A DNA stretch of 64,000 nt, from positions 9,771,578 to 9,835,577 of the forward strand of contig NC_091014.1 of NCBI RefSeq assembly GCF_041296385.1. Direction: 5' to 3'. The notes beneath the pieces are model-generated. The model was not told the origin of the DNA, made no database searches, and saw only the letters and a list, made by a program, of their open reading frames with translations. The stretch comes from Aphelocoma coerulescens (Eukaryota > Chordata > Aves > Passeriformes > Corvidae). Positions 29,101-38,900 of the stretch are shown here, piece by piece (the stretch's first letter is position 1; each line of letters starts with the position of its first letter). The position numbers and the translations under genes were made by a program.

Positions 29101-29423
29101 AAAAAAAATATAGAAGAAAGGTCCAGAAAAGAACGATGATCATAGCAGATGCCGCACACTCTTTCAGTTTGTGGTTTGCTGCAATTCACCTGGACTATTT
29201 AAAAGCCTGTGATGAATGGGCAGCACAAAAGATAGTGTTGTGTCTTTCAAGCCTTTGACAGTTGGCACTAAATGTTACTAAGCAAAATTACATAGGGCCA
29301 AAAGGTTGGCCATGATGAATCCCAGATACAATAGAACTGGGCATTTTCTGTATACGGAGTGATAAGGAGGGACTTTTAGGGTTGACAGGAATGACTTGCA
29401 TACTATGACAAATGAAGAGGTAA
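23111..29423. other. Non-coding DNA with simple repeats
   Basis: No exon or RNA gene is recognisable. Simple sequence includes (CA)6 at 23741-23752, an AAC/AAT-rich run at about 23660-23685, an A-rich tract at about 27376-27410 and a short TA run near 27523-27534. An 18-bp string at 26054-26071 recurs at 28468-28485. Confidence 0.65.
28480..28521 (+). repeat. 15-bp direct repeat, two copies
   Basis: ATCAGAAAAATAATG occurs at 28480-28494 and again at 28507-28521, a 27-bp period. It is a local tandem-type duplication of non-coding DNA. Confidence 0.85.
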
Positions 29424-29520
29424 GGACGTGGCTGGTGGCATAGTACGTGAGAAATGCGGGATCAATTTCCTGCCCCGTTAATGTCTTAGTGTGTGGCCTT
29501 GGGGAAGTCCCTTAGGATCA
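29424..29520 (+). mobile_element. MIR-like tRNA-derived SINE, degraded
   Basis: The segment has a degraded Pol III B-box-like GGATCAATTTCC at about 29459-29470 where functional SINEs have GGTTCAANTCC. About 20 nt later comes GTGTGGCCTTGGGGAAGTCC, close to the conserved core motif GTGTGACCTTGGGCAAGTC of MIR-type SINEs. Order and spacing fit this class. The 3' half cannot be followed. The copy is old, many substitutions from any consensus. Confidence 0.6.
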
Positions 29521-30398
29521 GACATTGGAAGGTATACAGGGGTCTAAAGATGCAAATCAGAACATCAGAGGACTTTCAAAGACAAGCAGAAAATCCTGAC
29601 CTGATCCATGTCTTATTTTTCTGATCATAGCGGTTTGCTGGGTTTTTTGGAGGAAAATATTTTATGTATCATCAGTTGTTCCAATTCAGAAAAGAAGTGG
29701 GTAATAAAAGCTAAAATTGGATTTGAAGGCCAAAATAGCTGAATGTGTAATTCATTTGTGTGTAATACACCTTGCGAGTTGTCTCTACAGCCAATAGTGG
29801 AGAAGAGGACAGAACTGGTTTATTATCTGTCTTTTCAGAGGTCCACCAAGCATTAAATCTGCTGGAATAGAGGAGCAAGTGATTCTGCAGCTGGTCATTT
29901 GGGAGGAGACCTTCTGGCTTGATTAGACTTCCCTCAACAAAGTTCAATACATCAGGCCCGGAATAGGATTTAAGGAGCCAAAAGTTTCATAGCTGCTGTT
30001 TCTTTGGTTTTCCCTTTCCCTTTTCCTTGATTTTTCTCAAATTGGCTTTTTTCTGAAGAATTAGAACATCAAATATTTCTTTACATTTCCCGCTTCTCCT
30101 TTAAAAAAACCATATGTCCAGTATTTCCTCAATGAAGGCCCAACAGCCAATAAATGGGAGCAATTAGAGGGACAGAAGTCTCTGTGCTTGAAAGTTAAAA
30201 GACTTGGAAGTTTTGTGCAATTTGCATGAGTATCCTGGAGTTAATCCATTGAAAACAGAAGCTACTGACCCATACCAGGGATTGGGGAAAATAAATTTTT
30301 TGTAACTCTTATTAAAGTCACATGCCTGGTACTGAGCTGTTAAGGTGGGTTTCCTACCATGGCTCTGGATATCACAGGTGCTGTACATCTGTGTCTGA
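29521..30398. other. Non-coding spacer
   Basis: Nothing supportable is seen between the SINE remnant and the retroelement remnant. Frames on the minus strand at 29711-29947 and 30164-30388 have no domain. Confidence 0.6.
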
Positions 30399-30990
30399 GA
30401 TGAACATCAGGCAGCAGAGACCAAGGGAATAGAAAAGATTTGTTTAGGTTTGAAGAGCAACCTGAAAATTTTGCTGTTCAGACAGGCATGTAACCTGTCT
30501 ACAGAACAGGATGCAAAGAAAATTTTTGAAGAGTTTGATGAGGTGTTTAATAGACCTGAAAGCACTGTGAATAAAACACATCATACTGATACAGATCCCA
30601 TTATGCTGCCAAAAGTACTAGCATCACATAGAGTACAGTCTCATTAGTCCTGAGAAATGAAGGAGAAGTTGATTGTGACAAGATGGTAGGATGCAGTGTT
30701 ATTGAGAGGATGCAGATACTGACTAGCGTGGTTAGCAACCCAATCACATGCAATAATAAGAAATGGTGCGGATTTACGTAGATGGAGGAGATTTGAATAA
30801 GGCTACCAAATGCAACAAAGCCCAAGGGAGTGCTGGGAAAAGACATGTCTAGACTTCCAAAAGCAAGAATATTTTCAGATCAAAATGCAAGCCTGTGATT
30901 TTGACAACTCCAGTTTGACAAAATTTTAAACTCTACACCTGCACATCTCTATTTGCTGATGCATTTTTAAATAAATTTGCTCTGTGATTG
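30399..30990 (+). pseudogene. Ty3/gypsy-like pol (reverse transcriptase) fossil
   Basis: Three consecutive plus-strand frames together resemble the linker and start of the reverse transcriptase of a Ty3/gypsy retrotransposon. Frame one (about 30399-30644, ending in a stop) has a STEQ-x(5)-F-EEF-DEVF stretch followed by a THH-T-DP motif, as upstream of Ty3-type RT. Frame two (about 30647-30768) has a leucine-arginine start and a G-x-VIE motif at 30689-30706, where Ty3-type RTs have GVIE. Frame three (about 30769-30851, then stops) has VDGGDLNKATK at 30778-30810, where the family has a VD-x-x-x-LN motif. A weaker FKLYT-like continuation lies near 30925-30940. At least two frameshifts and several stops break it, and the catalytic YxDD region is not seen. 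No LTRs, integrase or gag are visible nearby. The match is by eye to recalled motifs, so it needs a profile search. If right, it is a dead, ancient insertion. Confidence 0.55.
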
Positions 30991-33900
30991 CTTCAGAACT
31001 CAAAAAGTGCCACTAAACAGAATTTTAAATCCCCTAAAAAACAGGTGGAAAGAGATACTTATAACCTCTTGAGGTAATGTGATAATCATCAACACTGTAA
31101 AAATAATAACTGATATCCAGTTCAGCAGGTCTGGCTATCAGAAGCATTTTTCTTCACTGTATAGGCCTCTTATAGGTTTCCTTATTTTCGTTCTTTCTCT
31201 TCCATGAGAAAAAGAGAACAACTGTGTCAGCAATAAGCTTTACATCAAATAGATTCCAGGTTTAGACTCCTGTCTTATCTAGGCAAAGGACTTGAACCTC
31301 AGAGGTAGAGCTTCATGACATGTTGCCTTCAGGAGAGAGGCCAACATTCGAAGATCCTCTGCATTGTTGCTTTTCCCCAACTCCACTTGATGATTCTTTT
31401 TACTCCACTAGCAGGTGCATGCACTGCAACTGTGTGAAAAACAATCCCCTTCATATGCCAAAAAGATTATTTTTAAACATTCTTGTTCATCATGTTTCTA
31501 GTATGTTCCCACAATAAGTTTGTAGCATCCCACACGAGAGAGTGGTAACATGTGACATAAGAGTAAAATGTGGTAGATGATGTCTGGATATTCTTACAGG
31601 GGATTTTGCTTCTGAAGTCACTGGGTTATGACACTGCATTCTGGGTCTCTCACACATCCCATGAAAAACGCACTTAAAATTGTTTTCTAGACTAAGCCTC
31701 CTTTTGGACCAATAATGATCCAGTTATTTGAAAACATTTTCAAAGTATCATTTTATATACAGCTCACAAATTTCAAAGGGACCCTTTGCAGAATTGCTTA
31801 TCAAGCAATTCACCTGCTACAGACAAAAATAGCAGGGAGTGTATCTTAGTTAAGTTTTCACATTTCCTGCATGAGTGCGCTCTCTAAGAAGGTTTTTAGC
31901 AATAGGATGCAGAATGAGAAGTTTTGGGTTTTTTTCTCTGATTTTAGTCAGAAATTGTACACTTAAGAAATCTTTGCCTCAAAGATTACGGGATTACTAC
32001 CAAGCGTCAAAACCGGATTCTGGTACTTCCTGCGTAGTTCTGAGAAAGACCTGATGACATCCATATAAACAAGTAATGACTCATCCAAAACACAGGAAAC
32101 AATCCTGAAAACAGAAGTCCATTTCTAAAGCACACTAACGACTTTCTTACAGCAGTTAAGCTTTCAAGAGCTCCTAAGCATAAAAATCACAGCAAGCAGC
32201 AAGGTTTGAAGTAACCATGAGTCAAGTAATACTATTTCTGAGTAATGAGAAGTACCAAATGATGCCAACTTGTAAGTGATTGTTAGAGTAATTCTGCATG
32301 GATGGTCAACAGTGAAAGCCCAGAACCATCCAAATATAACTTTTTGTGGGATCTATCAATGTGAAGTTGCTGCACATATTGCAAGGTGGCATAAAAAAAA
32401 CTCCAAATCATAATACAACACAGCATGAGAGCAGAAATGTTAAACAGAGCCCACAAGGGCCTATCTGGGGCTTGAAACATAAAACACTATATAGAATGTC
32501 TTATAAATACCATTACAGAAAATAAAAATAAAATCTGCAACAAATATGGGAAAAGATGCAGAAGAACTGTTATTCCTTTTGAATTTGCTTCCAAGAATGG
32601 AATAATTCATTAAGCTAATAACTGTAGTCTTCATTTCTTCAGGGCATAAGGGTATTATCTTAAGAACTGAGAAAATTTGTATTTTACTTTTTTGCCTCTC
32701 TAAATTCAGAAGCTAGATCTCTTTCAAAAGACTAAAGAAAAGGTGAATAGATTGTTATTTGAAAGTGAGTTGTTGCCCACCCTAAATTCCCAGAGTTGAC
32801 ATTTCTGGCACTGGCTGTAAGAGTCTTGGCCAAATCATTCCTTCCAAGCAAAGCCCAGTTTCGCCTTGGCAGAAGCACCATATGGCAATGGGTGCCTTTG
32901 AGATATAAAGCCTCTTCAAGCACCACTGAAGTGCTGCCATTGCCCCTCTCCTTATAAGGGGGTGTAGCATATGCTCTCCTGACTAGCTGATTAGCACTAC
33001 TTAGAGCTAAATAGCAGAAGGATCAGGTTTTACCCTTCTCTATGTCTTTAGACTGCTATATCCTACAGAAGAAGGCAAAAAGTGAGTGATCTCTCACACG
33101 AAGGTTGCAAAAAGTATCTCATCTCCCCTTAAATAATGCTGTATTTTCTCTCTCAGATGCAATCTTGGATAAGTTAGTATTCATTGTATCTAATCCATAC
33201 ATTTTCTGGGGAAAATATATATTGACTGGGAACGTGGTTTGTTTATATGATTGATGTAAAATAGTCTGGAGTGTTACACGTTCATTCTACATGAGAAAGA
33301 CAGGTTTTTAGCTTTGTACTATCTTCTCCTCATGAGAAAAAAAAGAAGTAGCTGTGCCTTCTTTATGCAACTAGAAGTAAATTGAGTGTAACAACATCAT
33401 TGTAAAATGATGTGCTTTATAAAGTCCCGAATATGGTGCATCTTTTGTGTTTTGTTTCTAATTGTTTGCTCAATACAAAAGGATAATTCATTAGGCCAAT
33501 TCTCCAAATAATCTCAAAGTGACATGAATTCCTTTGCAGAGTGAATGTCTGTAACAAGTAATCCATGGAAAACAGACAGGCGTCTCTTGTCATTTTGGAG
33601 CTCTAATCCACTGCCTGAAGCATGAAAATGTTCAGGATAACAAGTGTGGGAATGACCAAAATCAACATTATTTTTTTATTTTCTTTTCTAAACAATGCTT
33701 CTGATCAATAGAATTGCTGAATCTGCCAGATACAATGCCACAGGATTAATGAATTAAGCTCAGGAAGCAGAAGAATTTGTTAAAAAGGAGAGGGAAAAAG
33801 CCCCTTCTTTTCCACTGGTGTGTGAATATTAAGCAATGGAAGCAGCAATGACAGAATTTTAGCCCTTGTTTTACCATAGCACCAAGCCTTGTTCTACACA

Positions 33901-34957
33901 AGTCTTTACATTTTAATTAGAACCATACTGACACCCGCTTTTTCAACTGTGAACTTCACTTTTAAATTTAAAACTATTTCCTAAATGCTGGTTTAGTATC
34001 TAGGTCTGAACACAGAAGAGAGATGCTGTGTTTGTGTAATCCAGTGTGTAGTGTGGTCATCATCAGTGGGGCTAGATAATTGGTTTTTAAACCACAGTAA
34101 ATAGTGGTAAAATGAAGGAAGAGACTCTCACTGAAATGCCATAGTACCAGTAGTCAGCATAAAGTACTCACATGCTCTGGAAAAACATAGAATGAAATAC
34201 AGAGGGATCATCACACTTCTTTGATGATGCCAATGTTTTACAAAGGCTGATTGCCAGCGTTTCTGTCAATACTGCATCAGGAATGTAGCACAGGGTACAT
34301 ATCTGTGTAAGACATTACATTCCAAAATACACATTACACTGATATTCAGCACAGCATGGAAATTTTAATAAACCATCACTCACTAGAAGGGGTTTGTTCA
34401 GATATGTGGGAGGGGAGAGCTTATGTTTGCTTACATGTTTTTATTTACACCTCCTTAAAGACCTCTGGGAATTCTGTGTGTCCTTTTGTCTAAACAAACA
34501 AACAAAAAAAAATCTCTATCTAGTTTCATTGCACAAAAATATATTACAATAATCACACAGTCCTAGAAATCGGAAGGTTTGGAACATTTTCAACTTACAC
34601 GAACACTTCAGAGAATACTCCTGTGTAATTTATGAGCCCCTCTAGACCTGTCCATGTCTTGAACTGATTGTTGAAGTGGGCTTTACTAGGAATTTCTTTG
34701 CCTGAATTGGAGTAGTGCAGGAGGTGGGGAAGGAGGGAGGGTTAGAGCAACCTTCCCTAACAAGGCTTTAAAAGCTTCAGCGGTAAAGTTATGCTGATGG
34801 GAGACTTTGTTACTTGTTTTTAACTGGGAACAACCCGAAGAGGATTAAGCTATGGGCAGGAGCTGTTATTTATGTGGGTAGCAACGTCGTGGGCTGTGTT
34901 GTGCCGTTGTTGTTTTTAACGTGGGACGTGCATCTTTTGATTAGAACTGTAAAATGA
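30991..34957. other. Non-coding DNA immediately upstream of the promoter
   Basis: No exon recognised. A short AAC run followed by nine or more A lies near 34494-34511, and a purine-rich G/A stretch at about 34715-34745. This 4 kb is where proximal regulatory sites of SEMA3A would be expected, but I cannot identify a specific one. Confidence 0.6.
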
Positions 34958-35055
34958 TTTTAAAAAAAAAAAAAAAAAAAAACAAACAAACCGAACAACC
35001 AACCAAACAAAACGCAACAAACCCAAACCAAGCAAAACCAAACCCAACAACCTGG
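34958..35055 (+). repeat. Oligo-A run followed by A/C-rich low-complexity DNA
   Basis: A run of 21 A (34962-34982) is followed by about 70 nt made almost only of A and C (CAAA, CCAAA and AACC units). It ends about 45 nt before the CpG island begins. No retroposed sequence is recognisable directly upstream of the A run, so a processed-retrogene tail is not supported. Confidence 0.9.
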
Positions 35056-35147
35056 GCAATGACATGAAACAGCCGGTGAAATGTCTAGCTCCGTGCCCTC
35101 CCCAAGCGCGGCGGAGGTCTCTGTTCTCTCATCTCTGCCGCGATGTG

Positions 35148-35179
35148 TTTCTTTTTTTTTTTTTCTCCTTTTTTTCCTT

Positions 35180-35210
<31 letters not shown>

Positions 35211-35211
35211 G
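35148..35211 (+). promoter_or_regulatory. 62-nt pyrimidine tract ending in AG
   Basis: Positions 35148-35209 contain only T and C, including 27 consecutive T at 35183-35209, and are followed at once by AG at 35210-35211. The layout is that of an exaggerated splice acceptor, with the exon starting at 35212. Such oligopyrimidine/oligopurine tracts can also form triplex DNA or exclude nucleosomes. Which of these applies is not decided by the sequence. Confidence 0.6.
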
Positions 35212-35235
35212 CTCCTTGCATGTGCTGTGACAGCC

Positions 35236-35265
35236 GGGGAAGGGTGGGGGTGGGGGGGGGGGGGG
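35236..35265 (+). promoter_or_regulatory. G-quadruplex-type G run
   Basis: Four G tracts (4, 3, 5 and 14 G) are separated by only AA, T and T. This meets the usual four-tract, short-loop G-quadruplex pattern on the plus strand, which is the non-template strand for SEMA3A. It lies 24 nt after the pyrimidine tract. Confidence 0.8.
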
Positions 35266-35337
35266 TCGCCCCTGCCGGCACTCCCATTGTCAGGCGCTCC
35301 GGGAGCGCGGGCAGCGCCGGTGTCCCCCGCGCCTCGC

Positions 35338-35364
35338 GGAGCGCGGGGAGCGCGGGGAGCGCGG
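35338..35364 (+). repeat. Perfect 9-bp GC-rich tandem repeat, three copies
   Basis: GGAGCGCGG is repeated three times without change. A related 5-bp repeat, GGAGC three times, follows at 35401-35415. Both are inside the CpG island and may vary in length between individuals. Confidence 0.9.
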
Positions 35365-35484
35365 GGCCGCCCCCGCCGCCGGGACCCGCCCGCCGCGCGG
35401 GGAGCGGAGCGGAGCGGGGCCCGCCCCGGCCCGGCCCGGCCCCGGCCCCTGCCCCCGGCCCGCGCCGCCGCCGCCGCCCGCACC

Positions 35485-35556
35485 ATGCGGCCCCCCCGCC
35501 GCACGCCGCTCGCGCCCGGGGGCTGCCTCCCTTTCCGGCCCGCGGCGTGTGCGTGA
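35485..35556 (+). other. Possible upstream ORF in the SEMA3A leader
   Basis: An ATG at 35485 in the context CACCATGC (A at -3, but C at +4) opens a 23-codon frame closed by TGA at 35554-35556. That is about 230 nt before the SEMA3A start and in a separate frame. If the leader is contiguous across this region, the uORF could lower translation of SEMA3A. If the mature leader begins at the acceptor-like site at 35697/35698, the uORF would be absent. Confidence 0.4.
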
Positions 35557-35663
35557 GAGGGGCTTGAAGTTGCCCCGGCGGCGGCGGCGGCGAGCGGGGG
35601 GCCGGGACGGCAGCGGCGGCGGCGGCAGCGGCGGCGTCGGGGCGCGGCGGGCGCGGAGCGGAG

Positions 35664-35697
35664 CCCACCCCCATCACCTGTTACCTCCGCTCCCCAG
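35664..35697 (+). other. Splice-acceptor-like sequence before the coding exon
   Basis: The pyrimidine-rich ACCTCCGCTCCCCAG ends at 35697 and resembles a 3' splice site. It would place the start of the coding exon at 35698, with 86 nt of UTR before the ATG. This would require a non-coding first exon upstream. I cannot tell it from ordinary CpG-island sequence without transcripts. Confidence 0.35.
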
Positions 35698-35783
35698 GTT
35701 GCCTGAAGTTCCCCGGCGGCGCCCGGCAGGACGGGGAGCGCCACGGCTGCGGCTGGCGGGGACCCTACAGTGGCTGCTGCAGC

Positions 35784-35895
35784 ATGGGCTGGCTCAGGGG
35801 GATTGCCTTGCTTTCCTTGGGAGTATTACTAGCAGGAAGAGTCAACTGCCAGCATGTGAAGAATAATGTGCCAAGGCTCAAATTATCGTATAAAG
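35784..35895 (+). CDS. SEMA3A: Semaphorin 3A, first coding exon (partial gene)
   Basis: SEMA3A (collapsin-1) is a secreted class 3 semaphorin that repels growing axons by binding neuropilin-1/plexin-A receptors. This exon encodes 37 complete codons plus one base. It begins MGWLRGIALLSLGVLLAG, a positively charged start and a hydrophobic core typical of a signal peptide, and continues into the conserved NNVPRLKLSYK segment just before the sema domain. The residues agree with chicken SEMA3A as I remember it and differ from the human protein at several signal-peptide positions. The ATG has a strong context (A at -3, G at +4) and lies at the downstream edge of the CpG island. The exon stops after AAAG, giving a phase-1 junction, as expected where the next codon is Glu. 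The sema, PSI, Ig and basic domains are encoded beyond this window. Confidence 0.95.
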
Positions 35896-35901
35896 GTAAG
35901 T
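35896..35901 (+). other. SEMA3A: Splice donor of SEMA3A coding exon 1
   Basis: The exon/intron junction reads AAAG then GTAAGT, a near-perfect U1-complementary donor. The frame opened at 35784 runs on past it into non-conserved sequence, which confirms that the conserved protein stops exactly here. Confidence 0.93.
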
Positions 35902-38900
35902 CTGTTGTTCTCTCTTATTCTCGGTTTTCCTACGAACCTCTCTCCTCCTTGCTCCGTCACTGCCTCCCTCCTCACCTTCCTCGCGGCTTTTCCTTATCTT
36001 CCAAAGGGGAAATTGACATTAGGAGAAATTTCTGAAAACATTTACTTAAAAAGCCCCTCCGTGCTGCGGTCGGTACCAGGCAGTTTAAACCTAGACAAAG
36101 AAGAGTTAGTTGCGGTTGCAGACGAGGACTCCGGATCGTGCTGATCCCTGTTAGAGCATTTTTCAGTCTTGTGCTATTTCACCGGACTTTACTCTTCAAA
36201 ACGATGAGTCGCGTTTGGCCACCCAGCTCATCTCCCCCGTGCTGGGCATGCAGTGCAGCCACCATCCCAGATCTGCTTTCAACATCATGGAATAGATGGA
36301 GATTTATATATTTTTTAATTTTATATTTTAGGCATGAAGTGGTTAATTTTCAAGTCATGAATATTCAGTTTGTACAAATCTGACAATCAGATGCCTAACA
36401 TAAGCAGTAGATGGTGGGTTTGCCAAGAAACTATAAACTGAAAGGAGCAGATCAGTCCAGAAAAGGAGGAGAGGACTGCTAGGCACCAGAAAATGCTGCT
36501 TATGGATGTTTAATGCAGTGCGATTTATTTGAACCACGGTTGTTTTCGGTGTAGTCTGATGTGTGTCATTAGAGATCACAGGGAAGGTGTAACTGAAGAA
36601 AGAGAGCTGTGAGATTACATTTACGTTTGAAATTGTGTAATGCCACTCACACTGCAGTTGTCAGTAATTAACTTTTGTATAATAGTGCCAGTATTAAAGG
36701 AGAAGGGTGAAGTAGACAGGCTCTTCTCTTTATCAGCATAGTTCCACTCTAAGTACGTTTTCAGAAGAATTCATCAAATCTGAGGAATGTACAACTGGGA
36801 AAGAAGTTTAAAATGTAAGAGCTGTAGAGTATTTTTTTCTAAAACAGAGAGCTATACACCTAGGTACATACACATCTCTCTGAAGAGCTGCCTCCTCATA
36901 ATTCTCAGATTATTGAAGGCTGAGAGAAGGAGCAGCAGCTACAGTTCTGAAAGCAGAGAGGAAAAATAACACACTGCTTCTACAGAGGGAAAAAGAGAAC
37001 ATGTGTGTGCTTGCCTGGTCATAGATGTCAATCTCAGTTTACAGCATAGTGTCAATACATCTCTTGCCAGTAGAAATACGTTTTCCTTTTTTTTCATCTT
37101 TCTCATGCTGCAAATGAGAGGGGGGAAAGTCCTCTCTGATACAGAGCAGGCGTCATCTTCACACTCCAGATGAAAAAAAGAATTAAGCACCTGCAAAACT
37201 TGGATGCACTGTGTGAAATAAATGCATGTGCCGGGTTTTCTTAAAGAACACATATGTGCATATTTGTGTGTATTTAAACTTTAAAGTATATGAATGAAAA
37301 GAACAGTTTAAGGGGTTCAGAGTCTGTTAATGAGAAAAAAACATTTGTATTTAACACAAAATTGATTAGTTTGAATAATGGAGTCTAAAGAAAGCTTCTA
37401 CTGTAACTACATGTCATGTCAAAATACTCATTAAAAAACTCTTAATTGCTTCCAAACTTCCACAATCGTACTGAAACTCAGATTAGTATATAGAAGCATA
37501 AATGCTATAAAAATATCCTGTAAAGGAGTTTAATGGCTTATTAATTACTGTTTATTTTTTTCACCCTTTTAAAGTTTATTCATGGCTCAAGTCTGCTACC
37601 CCTGCTCATATGGGCTAAATGCACAGAAACTAATTTCAAAAGAGTGGCCAAATGTGACTGATGGTGGTTTTCTTTTTTTCTTTTCTCTTTTTCTTCTTCT
37701 GTTTTTTTCCCCACCTCACTGGTGCTGTATCTATAGACCCTTTAAAAAATGTTTTGCTGCTCTGCCGATTGGTTGTTGTCCAGTTCTGCTCTTGCTGGGA
37801 TAAAGAGCCTCATTTTCATTTTTTAAAATATCAGATATCAAATTTTGCTATATGGTCAGTTCTATGTGATCAAAACAGGAAACTGAGCTGAACATCAAAA
37901 CTGTTTTATACTTGGTGGATCATTGTGCAACAAATGAGTTTAAATGGTGAGCAACCTTGTTTCCCATGCAGTGAAGACAGTAAATGCGTAAATCCAGAGC
38001 AAGTTGAAGTCTGAAGACTTACAGGAATTCACACTGTAGCCTTTGAGGCACACATTTGACTTCAAACATGTGTAACTCTAAAAATCAGATCAGACTGCTC
38101 ACATACTTAACATTAAGTACTGGTGTAAATGCTTGGCCAGGTCAATAGGAGAGTGCTGCTGCATTGATCCCCAGGTATGGGGATATCATTATTAGTCAGA
38201 GAAGACTAAGCCTTGTCAGCTGGTGCTTTTCCAGACAAATTTTGCTTCCAGCACAGTACTCAGTGCACCGATCAATGTTAACACCTTGCGTAGGAACATC
38301 CTTAAATGCTGTGGGTATTGAAAATATGTCTTTTAGGTACTGACAGAATACCTCACATGCTAATACTTATCTCTCTGGATATACTTCACTGCCATGTGAC
38401 TATGTGATACCAAGTGATTCATCTCTATTTAAACTGCTTGCAAGTAGAAAAAGAAGCTACCCAGTTACTTACCCATTCCTCATCTCCAGGAAGAGATGTG
38501 GTTGAGTAAAATAAACTTACGATACTGGAAAAAAAAAAACCCAAACATGCAGAGTGAAAAGAATGACCCAGGTGACTTCACTTTTCTGTGACAGTCGTTG
38601 TGCTTTCTTTTAAGACGTGTGCTTGTTTGTCTAAACAAATACCTTGGAGCTAAGTGTTGGTGCTTTATTTCAAAAGAAAATCAAGGATGTATTTTAACTT
38701 CTTGTTTGTCTCGACTAATTAGATGTCAAACATGGTTAAAAAGCTCAGGCATTTGCTTTAAAAGTTAGCGAAATGAGTCATGAAGGGTTAAATCCCTGCC
38801 AACCTTGATTTCCTATGGTCACTTGCTTTCAAAGGCCCAGTATTAGCTCTGCTATTTCCCTGGTTGCTGGACAGAAGTTTTGGTGAACTCCTGTTCTTAC

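Larger units (their letters stand above)
35100..35800 (+). promoter_or_regulatory. CpG-island promoter and 5' leader of SEMA3A
   Basis: Base composition changes abruptly from AT-rich to very GC- and CpG-rich. The densest part is about 35270-35660, with lower CpG density continuing to about 36220 in the intron. GC-box-type CCGCCC motifs (possible Sp1/KLF sites) lie at 35367-35374, 35386-35391 and 35421-35427. I see no TATA box at a useful spacing, as is usual for CpG-island promoters with dispersed starts. The island ends at the SEMA3A start codon, so it most likely carries the transcription start and 5' UTR. The start site itself cannot be read from sequence. Long open frames on both strands here follow from the scarcity of AT-rich stop codons. 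Confidence 0.85.

Noticed and set aside
34962..35055. A-run as the poly-A tail of a processed retrogene
   Set aside because: No mRNA-like or retroposon sequence precedes it and no target duplication is visible.
35064..35744. Long overlapping frames of 109 to 182 codons on both strands in the CpG island
   Set aside because: Their products are low-complexity Ala/Gly/Pro/Arg and poly-Phe or poly-Lys runs read from the GC-rich island and the T tract. Frames overlap on both strands, as expected where stop codons are rare.
35784..36035. Reading the SEMA3A start exon as an 83-codon unspliced gene
   Set aside because: Similarity to SEMA3A stops exactly at the GTAAGT donor; the remaining codons are intron.
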